Assembly (NCBI GenBank): GCA_963697365.1
Contig: CAVONT010000019.1
Location: 44,064 to 108,063 of the forward strand
Length of the DNA: 64,000 nt
Direction of reading: 5' to 3'
Origin: CAIXZV01 sp963697365
Lineage (GTDB): Bacteria > Chloroflexota > Limnocylindria > Limnocylindrales > CSP1-4
A program made the translations under genes and the position numbers. The notes beneath the pieces were generated by a model that saw only the letters and a list, made by a program, of their open reading frames with translations, was not told the origin of the DNA and did not search any database. This document shows positions 17,058 through 26,816 of this stretch, one piece after another; positions within the stretch are counted from its first letter, which is position 1; each line of letters begins with the position of its first letter.

Positions 17058-18608
17058 CTAGAGCAAGGTCGGGGCGGCCGGCTTCCTGGTGCGAGGCTTG
17101 CGCTTCCGCTTCTCGGCGAGCGAGAGCGAGACCAGCATCAGCTCGTTCACCTTGGCGCTCGAACTCCGGCACGGTCGCCTCCGGGATCGTCACGCAGACC
17201 TCGCGCAGCGCCGTCTCCAGCTGGTACCAGAGGTCGCCGCTGCGCACCTCGTAGAGCGGGTAGCGCGAGTTGATGACCACCCGGCGGACGCCGTCCTCCA
17301 CCACCATCGCGCTCCGCAGCCGCGGGTCGAGGGAGCGGATGACCACCTCGCCGACGCCGCTGCGGCTGCCAGCACCGGAGCCACCGCCGCGCGGCAGGGC
17401 CGGGGTGCGCTCGGCCGGGCCCCCGTCCGGTGCGCCCCGTCCGTCGCCGCGTCCGCTTCGCCTGCGTCCGCTTCTCCGGCCGGCGTTTCCGGCGCATGCG
17501 ACGGGCCGGGAGCGTCGAGCGTGAGCTGCCCGCCCGGCTCCTCGCCCGGTCCGCCCACCTCGCTCTCGAACAGCTTGCCCGACTCGAGCAGGCGCAGGGC
17601 CCTGGCCAGGATCCGGCGCACCTGGTCGGCGGTCCGCAGCGCGTTGGCCGAGGGCGCGATGTCGCTCGACCGGGTCAGCCGCCGCACCACCGGCCCCAGC
17701 TCGCGGTAGAGGCGCTGCTCCACCGCAGCCCACGTCTCCGAGCCCCGGTCGAGGTCGGCCTTGTTCATCGTCACGGGCACGTGCGGCAGCTCCACCTCGC
17801 CGACCAGCCGGTTCAGCGCGGGGTGCTGGGCGGGCCCGGGGTGGCCGAACCATTCGGGCGCGCCGACGAGGCGGCCGAGGTGGTAGAGGCGGACGCCGGC
17901 CTCGGGCGCCGACGGCGGGACCGGGTCTTGCAGGAGGCCCCACCAGCCGCGGACGAGGCGCCCGCCCGCGCGCACGCTGATCGCCGTCCGTTCGTCCAGG
18001 TCCCAGGCCGGAGGCACCACCGGCGACCGGTCGAGGCGCATGACCACCGCTCCGTGCTCGAGGAGGGGACGGTAGGTCTCGGCCAGGCGGGCACGAAGCC
18101 GCCGCGCATCGAGCTTCTTGTCCACCCCGCCGATCTCGATCCGGACGTAGCCCAGCTCCGAGGCGACCGGCTTGCGCCGCTCCACCAGCTCGTACGTGCG
18201 CAGCTTCGCCCGGTCCCGGTAGTCCTCGTCGGCGAAGCCGTAGACGATCGCCTCGCCCGGGAGCCCCGCGACGACCTCGAACCGCGTGCCGAGGTGGCCG
18301 ATCGCCGCCTTCCCGCCCTGACCGTACCGGCCGATGGCATCGCCCGCCCGCTTGCGCGAGCCTCCCCAGCGCAGGTACTGGCGCTCGATCTCGCGTGGGC
18401 CCATGCCCTCGCCGCCGGTCACGACCAGGACGAGCGTCCCCGGGCGTAGTGCAAGGTCCACCTCGAGTGGCCTGTCCGGAACCCGGGAGTCGAACGCGTT
18501 GTCCACGAGCTCCAGGATCGCGTCGACCGGTGTCCGGTAGTTGGCGAACAGGGCGGCCGTCAGCTGGGGGTCAATTCGCTCACGCACCACCTTCGTCTTC
18601 GCAGGCAT
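17058..18608 (-). CDS. GHKL (HSP90-like) ATP-binding protein of unknown function
   Basis: About 515 residues with an N-terminal GHKL ATPase: N-box ELVDNAFDSR, G1 box GGEGMGPREIE, and a GRYGQGGKAAIGHLG loop, as in MutL/MORC/HSP90 folds rather than sensor kinases (no HisKA or TM). A second domain follows (VRIEIGGVDKK, VTMNKADLDRG), then a low-complexity Ala/Glu linker and a C-terminal domain (VVINSRYPLYEV, LETALREVCVTIPE). The end is basic: LAEKRKRKPRTRKPAAP. Two frameshifts, near 17420 and 17155, have to be removed to reach the TAG at 17058. ATG 18608 diverges from the fusion gene 40 bases away. Biological role unknown. Confidence 0.7.
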
Positions 18609-18648
18609 CGTTCTCAGAGCATCGCAGGTCTGCCATGCTGCTCGCGAC

Positions 18649-21604
18649 ATGGATTCGAACCCCTTCCTCGGTCACGAGCACCGCCGGCCCGCCGTCGAGG
18701 CGGACGAGGCGCTGGTCCTCCTCGAGCAGGCGTTCGGGCGGACCGGCATCCTGCGCGAGCTGGGCAGCCACCAGGACCGCAACTTCCGCGTGGACACGCC
18801 GGACGGCGAGCGGTTCGTCCTCAAGGTCGCCCGCCAGGGGATCTCTCGTTCGGAGCTCGACGCCGAGAACGAGGCGATGCTGCTGGCCGGCGCAGCCGGG
18901 CTACCGTTCGACGTGCCCGTGCCGCAGGCGGCGCTCGACGGGGCGCTCGTGGTCCCCGCCACGACGGCGTCCGGCGAGCAGCACGACCTCCGGCTGCTGA
19001 CCTATCTCGACGGCGAGCCGCTCGACGGGATCGGCTACCTCGCGCCGGCCGTGCTGCGGGCGCACGGGGCGATGGCGGCCCGCATGTCCCTCGCGCTGGA
19101 GGGGTGGGACCACCCGGCGCTGGACCGGGAGCTGCAGTGGGACCTCCGGTTCGCGGCCCGCGTGGTGGAAGCGCTGGCCCGCTTCAGCTCCACGCCGGCG
19201 CGAAGGGGCTTTGCCGAGCGGGAGACCGCCTGTGCGGCCGTCGCCCTTGAGCGGCTCGCGCCCGACCTCCGGATCCGGGCCATCCATGCCGACGTGACGG
19301 ACCTCAACACGGTGGGCCGTCGCGACCGTGCGGGCCGGCCGATGCCCGCCGGGCTGATCGATTTCGGCGACCTGTCGCGGACGTGGGTCGCATCGGACCT
19401 GGCCGTGACCATCGCGGCCGACAGCGCCCATGCCATGGAGCACCCCCTCCAGTTGGCGCGGGAGATCGCCCGGGGCTTCACGGGAACCCTGCCGCTCGCC
19501 GAAGCCGAGCTGGCGGCGGTGTGGCCGATGGTGGTGGCCCGTGCGGCGAGCGTTGCGGTCAGCGGCGACCAGCAGGCGATGCTCGAACCCGGCAACGCGT
19601 ATGTCCAGGAGGTCCGGGACGAGGAATGGGCGGCGTTCGAGGCCGTCGCCGCGGTTCCGTACCCGCTGGCCGAGGCGGTGCTTCGCGAGGCGGCCGGGCT
19701 GGGGCCGGCCCGACGGCTGGTGGTCCCCGTGGACGCCGTGCCGCCGGTGTCGCTCGATGCACGCCTCGTCAAGGCTCTCGACCTCTCCACGACCTCGGAC
19801 AGCCTGGCCGGCAGCGCGACGGGCAACCCCGAGCGGATCGGCGAGCTGGTGGCCGCTGTGCGCGATGACGGGCTGGTGCCGGTGGGTCGCTGGGGCGAGG
19901 CGCGCCTGACCGACGTCGATCTCGACGCGACGCTCGAGGCGGCCACGGTGCACCTGGGCGTGGACCTGTACCTGCCGCCCGGTACGGTGGTGCGGGCGCC
20001 GGTGAGCGGCACCGTCCGGCACACGCCCGCGGGGCTCGTGCTCGGAACCACGGCTTTCGATGTCCGGATGGACGGCGTGGTGGTCGCCGTCGCATCAGGA
20101 GTTGCCGTCGAGGCAGGCGATGCCGTCGGCGGGATCGACCGGCTCGGGCCGCTCGACCGTCCGTCGATGGTCCATGTCCAGGTCGTCCTGGCGCCCGGTC
20201 TCGACGCTCCCCGGCGAGCCGTTCCCGTCGCTCGCGGACGCGTGGCTCCAGCTCTGCCCTGACCCGTCGCCCTTGCTGGGCCTTCCAGTCGGGCTGGCGG
20301 TCGCTCCGCCCGACGATGCCCCTGCCCTCCTCGAGCGTCGGAGCCAGGTGCTGGCCGCCACCCAGGAGCACTACTTCGACGCCCCGCCCCAGATCGAGCG
20401 CGGCTGGCGGCAGTACCTCGTGGACACACGTGGGCGGGCCCGCGTCGACGTCGTCAACAACGTCGCGGTCCTCGGCCACAGCCACCCGGCCCTGGAGCGT
20501 GCGGTCCGCCGGCAGCTCGCCCGCCTGAACACCAACTCCCGGTTCCTGTACGGCGTCATGGTCGAGTTCGCCGAGGCGCTCGCAGCCCGGTTCCCGGACC
20601 CCCTCGATACGGTCTTCCTGGTCAACACCGGCTCCGAGGCCAACGAGCTCGCGCTGCGCCTGGCGCGCACCGCGACCGGCAACGAGGACATCCTCGCGGT
20701 CCGGGGCGCATACCACGGCTGGACCGGCGCGACCGATGCGATCACCACGTCGCACCTCGACAACCCGCGCGCGATGGGCAACCGCCCGGCCTGGGTGCGG
20801 CTCGTCGAAGCGCCGAACACCTACCGCGGCCCGTTCCGCGGCCCCGACGCGGGCGACCGGTATGCGGACGACGTGCGCGCGGTGCTCTCCGGCCTCGATG
20901 GGGAGGGTAGGGCACCCGCCGCCTTCATCGCGGAGGCGCTGTCGGGCAACGCAGGCGGGATCGTCCTCCCCGATGGCTATCTCGCGCAGGTGCACCGCGA
21001 CGTGCGCGCCGCCGGCGGTCTCGCCATCGCCGACGAGGTCCAGACCGGGTACGGCAGGCTGGGTGCGCACCAGTGGGCGTTCGAGCAGCAGGGGGTCGTG
21101 CCCGACATCGTGTCAGTCGCCAAGGCCGCCGGCAACGGCATGGCGGTGGGCGCCGTGGTCACGACCCGCGCGATTGCCGATGCGTTCGCCGCCGAGGGCT
21201 CGTTCTTCTCGTCGGTGGGCGGCTCACCTGTGGGCTGCGCCGCCGGCCTCGCGGTTCTGGAGACCATTGACCGCGAGCGACTCCAGGAGAACGCGCGCGT
21301 CGTGGGTGGGCACCTGCGAGCCGGCCTCAAGGAGGTCGCCGCACGCCACACGGAGATCGTCGGCACCGTGCACGGCATGGGCCTCTACCTGGGCGTGGAA
21401 CTGGTTCGTGACCAGGCAACCCTGGAGCCCGCGTCCGAGGAGGCCCACGCCGTGTGCGAGCGGATGCTGGAGCTGGGCGTCATCGTCCAGCCCACCGGCG
21501 ACGGCAACAACGTGCTCAAGGTGAAGCCGCCGCTGTGCATCACCGTTGAGAGCGCCGACGTGGTGGTGGACGCGCTCGAGCGGACCCTGTCCGAAGGCTG
21601 GTAA
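18649..21604 (+). CDS. Three-domain fusion: aminoglycoside-phosphotransferase-like kinase, M23-like domain, class III aminotransferase
   Basis: About 984 residues. Residues 1-340: APH/choline-kinase fold (FVLKVARQG for ATP, IRAIHADVTDLN catalytic loop, GLIDFGDL metal site). About 430-530: LytM/M23-like beta domain (LGVDLYLPPGTVVRAPVSG). The rest is a PLP class III aminotransferase (NTGSEANELALRL, DEVQTGYGRLG, PLP Lys in VAKAAGNGM). One extra base near 20190-20240 splits the frame. The human counterparts are separate: hydroxylysine kinase and the phospholyases AGXT2L1/L2. I therefore infer a kinase that phosphorylates an amino alcohol and a partner lyase that removes the phosphate. Start ATG 18649, just divergent from the GHKL gene. 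Confidence 0.83.
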
Positions 21605-21615
21605 GCAGGGCCGTC

Positions 21616-22008
21616 TCAGGCGGGCGTCTCGCCGTAGGCAAGGACGGGCACGCCAAGCGCACGGAAGTCGCGCGGGTTCCGAGTGACGACCGTCGCGCCG
21701 AGGCTCCAGGCGACGCCCGCGATGATCGAGTCGCCAAGTCGGCGCGCCGATCCCTGTCCCCGCTGACGGCGTGCACGGGCGGCGAAGCGTGCCGCGTCCG
21801 GACTCGTCGAGACGAACTCGAATGCATGCGCAAGGCGGTCGATGTCGTCGACATCCGCCTGCGTACCAGCCGACAGCGCCTCCACCACTGTCGCGTCGCA
21901 GACGTAGATCTCACCGGTCTCGCCGAACAGGCGCTCCAGGAGCGCAGGAGCGCCAAACGCACCCGCAACGTGATCGATGAGCACCGTGGTATCGAGCAGA
22001 TACGCCAT
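21616..22008 (-). CDS. vapC: PIN-domain toxin (VapC family)
   Basis: 130 residues. N-terminal YLLDTTVLIDHVAG carries the first catalytic Asp; VVEALSAG the Glu; RRLGDSIIAGVAWSLGA and VVTRNPRDFRALG the later acidic positions. This is the standard PIN order and usual length, expected to be a site-specific RNase. It begins three bases after its antitoxin gene. Convergent with the aminotransferase fusion, with 11 bases between stops. Confidence 0.87.
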   Translation of the reverse strand: MAYLLDTTVLIDHVAGAFGAPALLERLFGETGEIYVCDATVVEALSAGTQADVDDIDRLAHAFEFVSTSPDAARFAARARRQRGQGSARRLGDSIIAGVAWSLGATVVTRNPRDFRALGVPVLAYGETPA

Positions 22009-22011
22009 CGG

Positions 22012-22284
22012 CTACCAGTCCTCGCCGTACAGCATGCGATCGCGTTCGGAGCTGTCCTTGACCTCCGCGAGGGTCGCGTCGACCTCCTCCTGGGTGGCAC
22101 CCCACCCCGAGTTGCCCTTCATGGCACCCGCCGTCTCCCGCAGGATCTTCAAGGCCCGCTGGCGCTTGACCTCGCGAGCGACCAGGTCGGAGATGTAGGC
22201 CGACCGGCCGCGGGGTCCGGCGACCTCGTCGACATAGTCGAGGACGTCCTTGGGAACGGTGATGTTCGTCCGTACGAGGGCCAT
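22012..22284 (-). CDS. vapB: Ribbon-helix-helix antitoxin
   Basis: 90 residues. N-terminal RTNITVPKDVLDYVDEVAG is a typical CopG/Arc-type ribbon-helix-helix that binds operator DNA as a dimer. The C-terminal half is charged and helical and would wrap the PIN toxin. ATG 22284 chosen; the in-frame extension upstream runs through the operator repeats and lacks conserved features. Confidence 0.82.
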   Translation of the reverse strand: MALVRTNITVPKDVLDYVDEVAGPRGRSAYISDLVAREVKRQRALKILRETAGAMKGNSGWGATQEEVDATLAEVKDSSERDRMLYGEDW

Positions 22285-22285
22285 G

Positions 22286-22328
22286 GTGTGCACCCCAGTG
22301 TGCAAGTAATGAACATACACTAGCACAC
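22286..22328 (-). promoter_or_regulatory. Operator-like repeats of the second VapBC pair
   Basis: GTGTGCA occurs twice 12 bases apart (22286-22292, 22298-22304), and the inverted GCACAC lies at 22323-22328. It sits directly upstream of the RHH antitoxin ATG, about one helical turn apart, as expected for cooperative RHH binding. Confidence 0.5.
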
Positions 22329-22413
22329 GATCTGGAACGCCATCGATGTGCATGCCGCCACGCTGGCGCACCCACGGTCGCGCGACCCGGCGGCCCCCGC
22401 GGGTGGTGTCGGC

Positions 22414-22435
22414 TAGACTGCATCAACGCTATGCA
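22414..22435 (+). promoter_or_regulatory. Candidate -10 and small palindrome before the FAD oxidoreductases
   Basis: TAGACT at 22414-22419 looks like a -10. The inverted repeat TGCAT/ATGCA (22419-22423, 22431-22435) overlaps the expected transcription start and could be an operator. Confidence 0.4.
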
Positions 22436-22499
22436 GGGTGAATAGCGGCGGACGCTCGTGCACGGCGGCCGCCTGCAGGGTGCCAACCAGGAGGGTCGC

Positions 22500-24122
22500 G
22501 TGCCGCAGCGCTACGACGCGGTGATCATCGGCGGAGGGCACAACGGCCTCATCTCCGCCGCGTACCTGGCGAGGGCCGGGCTCAAGACGCTGGTGCTGGA
22601 ACGGCGCCATGTCCTGGGCGGCGCCGCCGTGACCGAGGAGATCATCCCGGGCTTCCGCTTCTCGGTGGCGTCGTACGTGGTCTCGCTGCTTCGGCCCGAG
22701 GTCATCCGAGAGCTCAAGCTCCCCAAGTACGGTCTCGACATCCTGCCGCTCGATGGCACGTTCACCCCGCTCCGGCCCGGCGAGGGCGCGCCCGGCGGCG
22801 ACTACCTGTGGCGCGTCAACGACCACGGGCGCACAATCCGCGAGCTGCGCCGCTGGTCCAAGAACGACGCCGAGGCGTACGAGGAGTACGGCCAGCTCAT
22901 GGTGGAGATGGCCCGTTTCATCAAGCCGATCCTCGGGATCGTGCCGGCGGACCCCACCGAGAACGACCCGCGGCCGCTGATGCCGCTCGCGTCGCTCATG
23001 AAGCGCTTCAGCCAGCTGCCGGAGCGCCAGCAGGCCGTCTTCGTCCAGCTGATGACCATGTCCGCCAAGGACTTCCTCGACCAGTGGTTCGAGACGGATC
23101 CGCTCAAGGCGACGATGTCGGCGTCGGGGATCATCGGCACGTACCAGGGCATCAACTCGCCCGGCACGGCCTACGTCCTCCTGCACCACTACATGGGCGA
23201 GATCGACGGCGCCTTCCGCGCCTGGGGCATCCCCAAGGGCGGCACCGGTGGCGTGTCGTACGCGATCGCCCGCGCGGCCCAGGCCCTCGGCGCCGAGATC
23301 CGCACCGAGGCACCCGTCGCCCGGATCATCGTCAAGAACGGCAAGGCGACGGGCGTCGCGCTGGAGTCCGGCGAGGAGATCGAGGCCTCGGTCGTCCTGT
23401 CCTCGGCCGACGCCAAGGTCACCTTCCTCGACCTTCTCGAGCCCGGCTCGCTGGACCCGGAGTTCGAGGCCGGCATCCGCCGCTTCAAATTCCGCGGCAG
23501 CTCCGGCAAGGTCAACCTGGCGGTGGACCGGCTGCCCGAGTTCACGTCCATCCCGGGCGTCGGCGAGCACCTGCGCGGCGCGATCTCCTACTCGCCGTCC
23601 ACGGCCGACATGGAGAAGGCGTACGACGACGCCAAGTACGGCCACTGGAGCGAGCGCCCGTACATCGACATGATCATCCCGACGCTGGTCGATCCCCAGA
23701 TGGCGCCTCCGGGCAAGCACGTCATCTCGTGCTTCGTCCAGTACGCGCCGTACAAGCTGGCACCCGAGCTGGGCACCTGGGACGACAACGACAACCGGGA
23801 GAAGTTCGGCGACGCGGTCATCAACCGGATCAGCGAGTTCGCCCCGAACATCCGCGACATCATCATCGGCCGCCAGGTCCTCACGCCGCTCGACATCGAG
23901 CGGACGATGGGCCTGACCGAGGGGAACATCTTCCAAGGCGAGCTGTCGCTCGAGCAGCTGTTCTTCAACCGGCCGGTGCCGGGCTGGGCCCGTTTCAAGA
24001 CCCCCGTCCAGGACCTCTGGCTCTCCGGCTCGTCCACCCACCCCGGAGGGGGGCTGATGGGCGCCAACGGGCGTCTCGCCGCGCTCGAGGTCCTCAAGTC
24101 CCGCGGCCGGAAGGTGGCCTGA
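22500..24122 (+). CDS. FAD-dependent oxidoreductase, phytoene-desaturase/PYROXD2-like (copy 1)
   Basis: 540 residues. The N-terminal Rossmann motif VIIGGGHNGLISAAYLARAG binds FAD, followed by LVLERRHVLGGAAVTEE. A C-terminal FAD motif is in LSGSSTHPGGGLMGANGR. The general layout is that of carotenoid desaturases and the PYROXD2 branch. GTG 22500 is preceded by AGGAGGG; the longer GTG start at 22458 adds only low-quality residues. No carotenoid genes are near, so a pigment role is doubtful; substrate unknown. The next gene is a paralogue two bases downstream, suggesting they act together, maybe as a heterodimer. Confidence 0.82.
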   Translation: MPQRYDAVIIGGGHNGLISAAYLARAGLKTLVLERRHVLGGAAVTEEIIPGFRFSVASYVVSLLRPEVIRELKLPKYGLDILPLDGTFTPLRPGEGAPGGDYLWRVNDHGRTIRELRRWSKNDAEAYEEYGQLMVEMARFIKPILGIVPADPTENDPRPLMPLASLMKRFSQLPERQQAVFVQLMTMSAKDFLDQWFETDPLKATMSASGIIGTYQGINSPGTAYVLLHHYMGEIDGAFRAWGIPKGGTGGVSYAIARAAQALGAEIRTEAPVARIIVKNGKATGVALESGEEIEASVVLSSADAKVTFLDLLEPGSLDPEFEAGIRRFKFRGSSGKVNLAVDRLPEFTSIPGVGEHLRGAISYSPSTADMEKAYDDAKYGHWSERPYIDMIIPTLVDPQMAPPGKHVISCFVQYAPYKLAPELGTWDDNDNREKFGDAVINRISEFAPNIRDIIIGRQVLTPLDIERTMGLTEGNIFQGELSLEQLFFNRPVPGWARFKTPVQDLWLSGSSTHPGGGLMGANGRLAALEVLKSRGRKVA

Positions 24123-24124
24123 CC

Positions 24125-25735
24125 ATGACGACGACCAGCATGTACGACGCCATCGTCGTCGGGGCCGGCCACAACGGCCTCACCGCCGCCGCCTACATGG
24201 CCCGATCCGGCCTCCGGGTGCTCGTCCTCGAGGCCCGCCCGATCGTGGGTGGCGCCGCTGTGACCGAGGAGCTGGGGGGCGTGCGCGTGCCGACCCTCGC
24301 CCACACGGTCGGCCGGCTCAAGCCTGCCGTCGTCCGCGAGCTGGAGCTCGCGAAGCACGGCCTCTCGCTCATCGCGCCGGAGGTGCGGCTCTTCGCCCCG
24401 CAGCCCGACGGGCGCGCGGTGACCATGTACTCGGACCTCGCGCGCTCCGTCGAGGCGATGCGTGTCTTCTCGGAGAACGACGCCGCGTCGCTCGTGGAGT
24501 ACGACCGCCGCGTGCGCTCGCTGTCCCGGTTCCTCGCGGACATCGGCGACGAGGCGCCGCCGGACATCGCCGGGCCGGGACTCGGCGATGCGCTGATGGG
24601 CCTGCGCCTCGGCCGCGCCTTCCGAGGCCTGGGCAAGCAGGACGCCCAGATGATCCTGCGGGTGCTCGCGATGGCGGCAGCGGACTTCGTGGCCGAGTCA
24701 TTCGAGACGGAGCCCGTCCGAGCGGCGATGGCCTGGCGCGCCGTCCGCTACACCGCCACCGGCCCGTGGTCGGCCGGCTCGACGTCGTGGCTCCTCGCTG
24801 ATGCCGCCGGCAATGACGGCGGGGCCGCGGGCGAGACCGTGTTCGCGAAGGGCGGTCCATCCGCGCTGTCCGACGCGCTTGCCGCCGCGGCCCGGGCTGC
24901 GGGGGCCGAGATCCGGACCGGGGCCGGCGTGGTCGGAATCACGACCGCCGATGGTGCGGTCACGGGTGTGGTCCTCGCGTCGGGCGATGAGATCAGCGCG
25001 CCCGCCGTGGTGTCCGGCCTCGATCCGAAACAGCTGCTGACGAAGCTCATCGACCCGGTGGTCGTGGGACCGGGCATGCGCTGGCGGGCCGGGAACATCC
25101 GGACGCCGGGCACGGTTGCCAAGATCAACCTGGTGGTCGACGGGCTCCCCGAGTTCCCGGCGGCCGGCGGCGATCCGAAGCTGCTGCGCGGCCGGATCCT
25201 GGTCGGCGCCTCGTCCATCGACGACGTCGAGCGGGCGTTCGATGCGTCCAAGTACGGGCGCCTGCCCGAGCGGCCGGTGGTCGAGGCGACGATCCCGTCG
25301 CTCATCGATCCATCCTTGGTCGCGGGCGCGCCCGAGGGCACCCACGTCATCAGCGCGATCATGCAGTGGATGCCGCCCAAGCAGGACGCGGCCTTCTGGA
25401 ACCTGCAGCGCGACGCGGTCGGCGATCTCGCCGTCGGGACGCTCGAGTCGGTCGCCCCGGGCCTCGGCTCGCGCGTTCGGGCTCGACAGGTGCTCACGCC
25501 GGCCGACCTCGAGGCCGAGTACGGACTGACCGGCGGCCACCCGCTCCACGCCGAGCCCGGGTTGGACTCCTTCTTCCTGTGGCGGCCGCTCCTCGGCTGG
25601 GCGCGCTACCGGATGCCGGTCAGCGGCCTCTACCTGGCGGGATCCGGTGCGCACCCGGGCGGCGGCGTGACCGGTGTCCCGGGGCGCAATGCCGCACGCG
25701 AGGTGGTCGCGGACCGCAAGCGGCGGCCTGGCTGA
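24125..25735 (+). CDS. FAD-dependent oxidoreductase, phytoene-desaturase/PYROXD2-like (copy 2)
   Basis: 536 residues; same fold and motifs as its upstream neighbour: IVVGAGHNGLTAAAYMARSG, LEARPIVGGAAVTEELGG and AGSGAHPGGGVTGVPGRN. Identity between the two is moderate, so the duplication is old. Starts two bases after the first copy's stop. Differs from copy 1 in the substrate-cap middle region (IAGPGLGDALMGLRLG, TATGPWSAGSTSWLLAD). The shared intact FAD sites argue both are active. Confidence 0.82.
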   Translation: MTTTSMYDAIVVGAGHNGLTAAAYMARSGLRVLVLEARPIVGGAAVTEELGGVRVPTLAHTVGRLKPAVVRELELAKHGLSLIAPEVRLFAPQPDGRAVTMYSDLARSVEAMRVFSENDAASLVEYDRRVRSLSRFLADIGDEAPPDIAGPGLGDALMGLRLGRAFRGLGKQDAQMILRVLAMAAADFVAESFETEPVRAAMAWRAVRYTATGPWSAGSTSWLLADAAGNDGGAAGETVFAKGGPSALSDALAAAARAAGAEIRTGAGVVGITTADGAVTGVVLASGDEISAPAVVSGLDPKQLLTKLIDPVVVGPGMRWRAGNIRTPGTVAKINLVVDGLPEFPAAGGDPKLLRGRILVGASSIDDVERAFDASKYGRLPERPVVEATIPSLIDPSLVAGAPEGTHVISAIMQWMPPKQDAAFWNLQRDAVGDLAVGTLESVAPGLGSRVRARQVLTPADLEAEYGLTGGHPLHAEPGLDSFFLWRPLLGWARYRMPVSGLYLAGSGAHPGGGVTGVPGRNAAREVVADRKRRPG

Positions 25736-25862
25736 CGCCGACGACGCCGTCGCGCCCGGGCGAGCGCGGCTGGGGGAGTGCTCCCACTTCCTCGATGCCA
25801 GCATGGGCATCAGCCGAGCGCCACACTGACGCTGGACGAGGCATCGGAGCCTGCCGCGGCGT

Positions 25863-25880
25863 GATGCCCATACGGGCATC
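25863..25880. repeat. Hairpin between oxidoreductase genes
   Basis: GATGCCC ATAC GGGCATC, a perfect 7-bp stem with a 4-base loop, in the 195-base gap after the second FAD oxidoreductase. Possible terminator or operator for the next gene; no T-run. Confidence 0.4.
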
Positions 25881-25930
25881 GCATACGGGAGTGCTGCCCG
25901 GCCGACACGCAGACTGGAGGGATGAGGCAG

Positions 25931-26776
25931 ATGCGCTACGGGCTGTCGGTCGCCAACTTCGGTGACTTCGCCGAGGCCAGGCGAGTGGCCGACCTCGCCC
26001 GCGTGGCGGAGTCGGCGGGGTGGGACGGACTGTTCGTCTGGGACCATCTTGCCTTCACATGGGGGTCGCCCTCGGGTGACCCGTGGACGCTGATCACAGC
26101 CGCGGCGCTCGCAACCGACCGCATCCGGGTTGGCACGGACGTCAGCGTCATTGCGCGCGAGCGGCCGCTGCCCTTCGCCAACCGCGTCGCCACGGTCGAC
26201 CGTCTCTCGGGCGGCCGTGTGGTCCTAGGCGTCGGCCTCGGCGGGGCACCCGACGAGTACCGCAAGGCGGGTGAGCCCGTCGACCTCCGCGAGCGGGCTG
26301 CGCTCTCCGACGAGGTGCTCGGGGTGGTGAGACGGCTGCTTGCGGGCGAGACGGTCCGCCACGCCGGTCCGGCCGTCGTGGTGGACGATGTGACGCTTGC
26401 CCCGGTGCCGACCCAGCCGGTGATCCCCGTGTGGGTCGGCGGAGGATCGGCCGGGGCCCGGCGACGGGCTGCGCGGCACGATGGATGGGTCCCGGTCGTG
26501 AATGACGACGATGGCAACCCGACGATGCACCCCGACGAGCTGCGCGAGGCGCTGGCCGGGATCCGCGACGCGCGGGAAGCGGGACACATCCCCGCGACCG
26601 CCCCGTTCGACGTGGCGATCCACGGCGAGACGCCCGGCCCGGGGGTGGACGGCGCCGCGATCGTGCAGCCCTGGGCCGATGCCGGCGCCACCTGGTGGCT
26701 GGAGATGCTCCACGGGTGGCGTGGCTCGACCGCCGACCTGTTCGCCCGCGTCGAGGCCGGCCCGCCGCGCGTGTGA
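25931..26776 (+). CDS. Luciferase-like (LLM class) flavin-dependent oxidoreductase
   Basis: 281 residues. TIM-barrel, F420- or FMN-dependent. N-terminal MRYGLSVANFGDF, then GWDGLFVWDHL, IRVGTDVSVIARERP, LSGGRVVLGVGLGGAPDEY and IPVWVGGGS are the strand and loop signatures of the family. GGAGG at 25916-25920 is too close to an ATG at 25922 but well placed for ATG 25931, which I use. Substrate unknown; high-GC soil lineages often use F420 here, but nothing in the sequence decides the cofactor. Confidence 0.85.
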   Translation: MRYGLSVANFGDFAEARRVADLARVAESAGWDGLFVWDHLAFTWGSPSGDPWTLITAAALATDRIRVGTDVSVIARERPLPFANRVATVDRLSGGRVVLGVGLGGAPDEYRKAGEPVDLRERAALSDEVLGVVRRLLAGETVRHAGPAVVVDDVTLAPVPTQPVIPVWVGGGSAGARRRAARHDGWVPVVNDDDGNPTMHPDELREALAGIRDAREAGHIPATAPFDVAIHGETPGPGVDGAAIVQPWADAGATWWLEMLHGWRGSTADLFARVEAGPPRV

Positions 26777-26800
26777 CCCGACCTGGCGGCTGCTGGGTGT

Positions 26801-26806
26801 TACGCT
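26801..26806 (+). promoter_or_regulatory. Candidate -10, near-leaderless MBOAT transcript
   Basis: TGTTACGCT gives an extended -10 (TG, TACGCT) 10 bases before the ATG at 26817, so the mRNA would start at or within a few bases of the start codon. It overlaps the end of the preceding intergenic stretch. Confidence 0.45.
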
Positions 26807-26816
26807 CGGCTGCCGC

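Noticed and set aside
22413..24041. A 542-codon minus-strand frame
   Set aside because: Antisense to the first FAD oxidoreductase; no motif of its own.
22500..25735. Carotenoid biosynthesis operon
   Set aside because: Only desaturase-like FAD proteins are present; no phytoene synthase or cyclase is near, and the PYROXD2-like branch fits as well.
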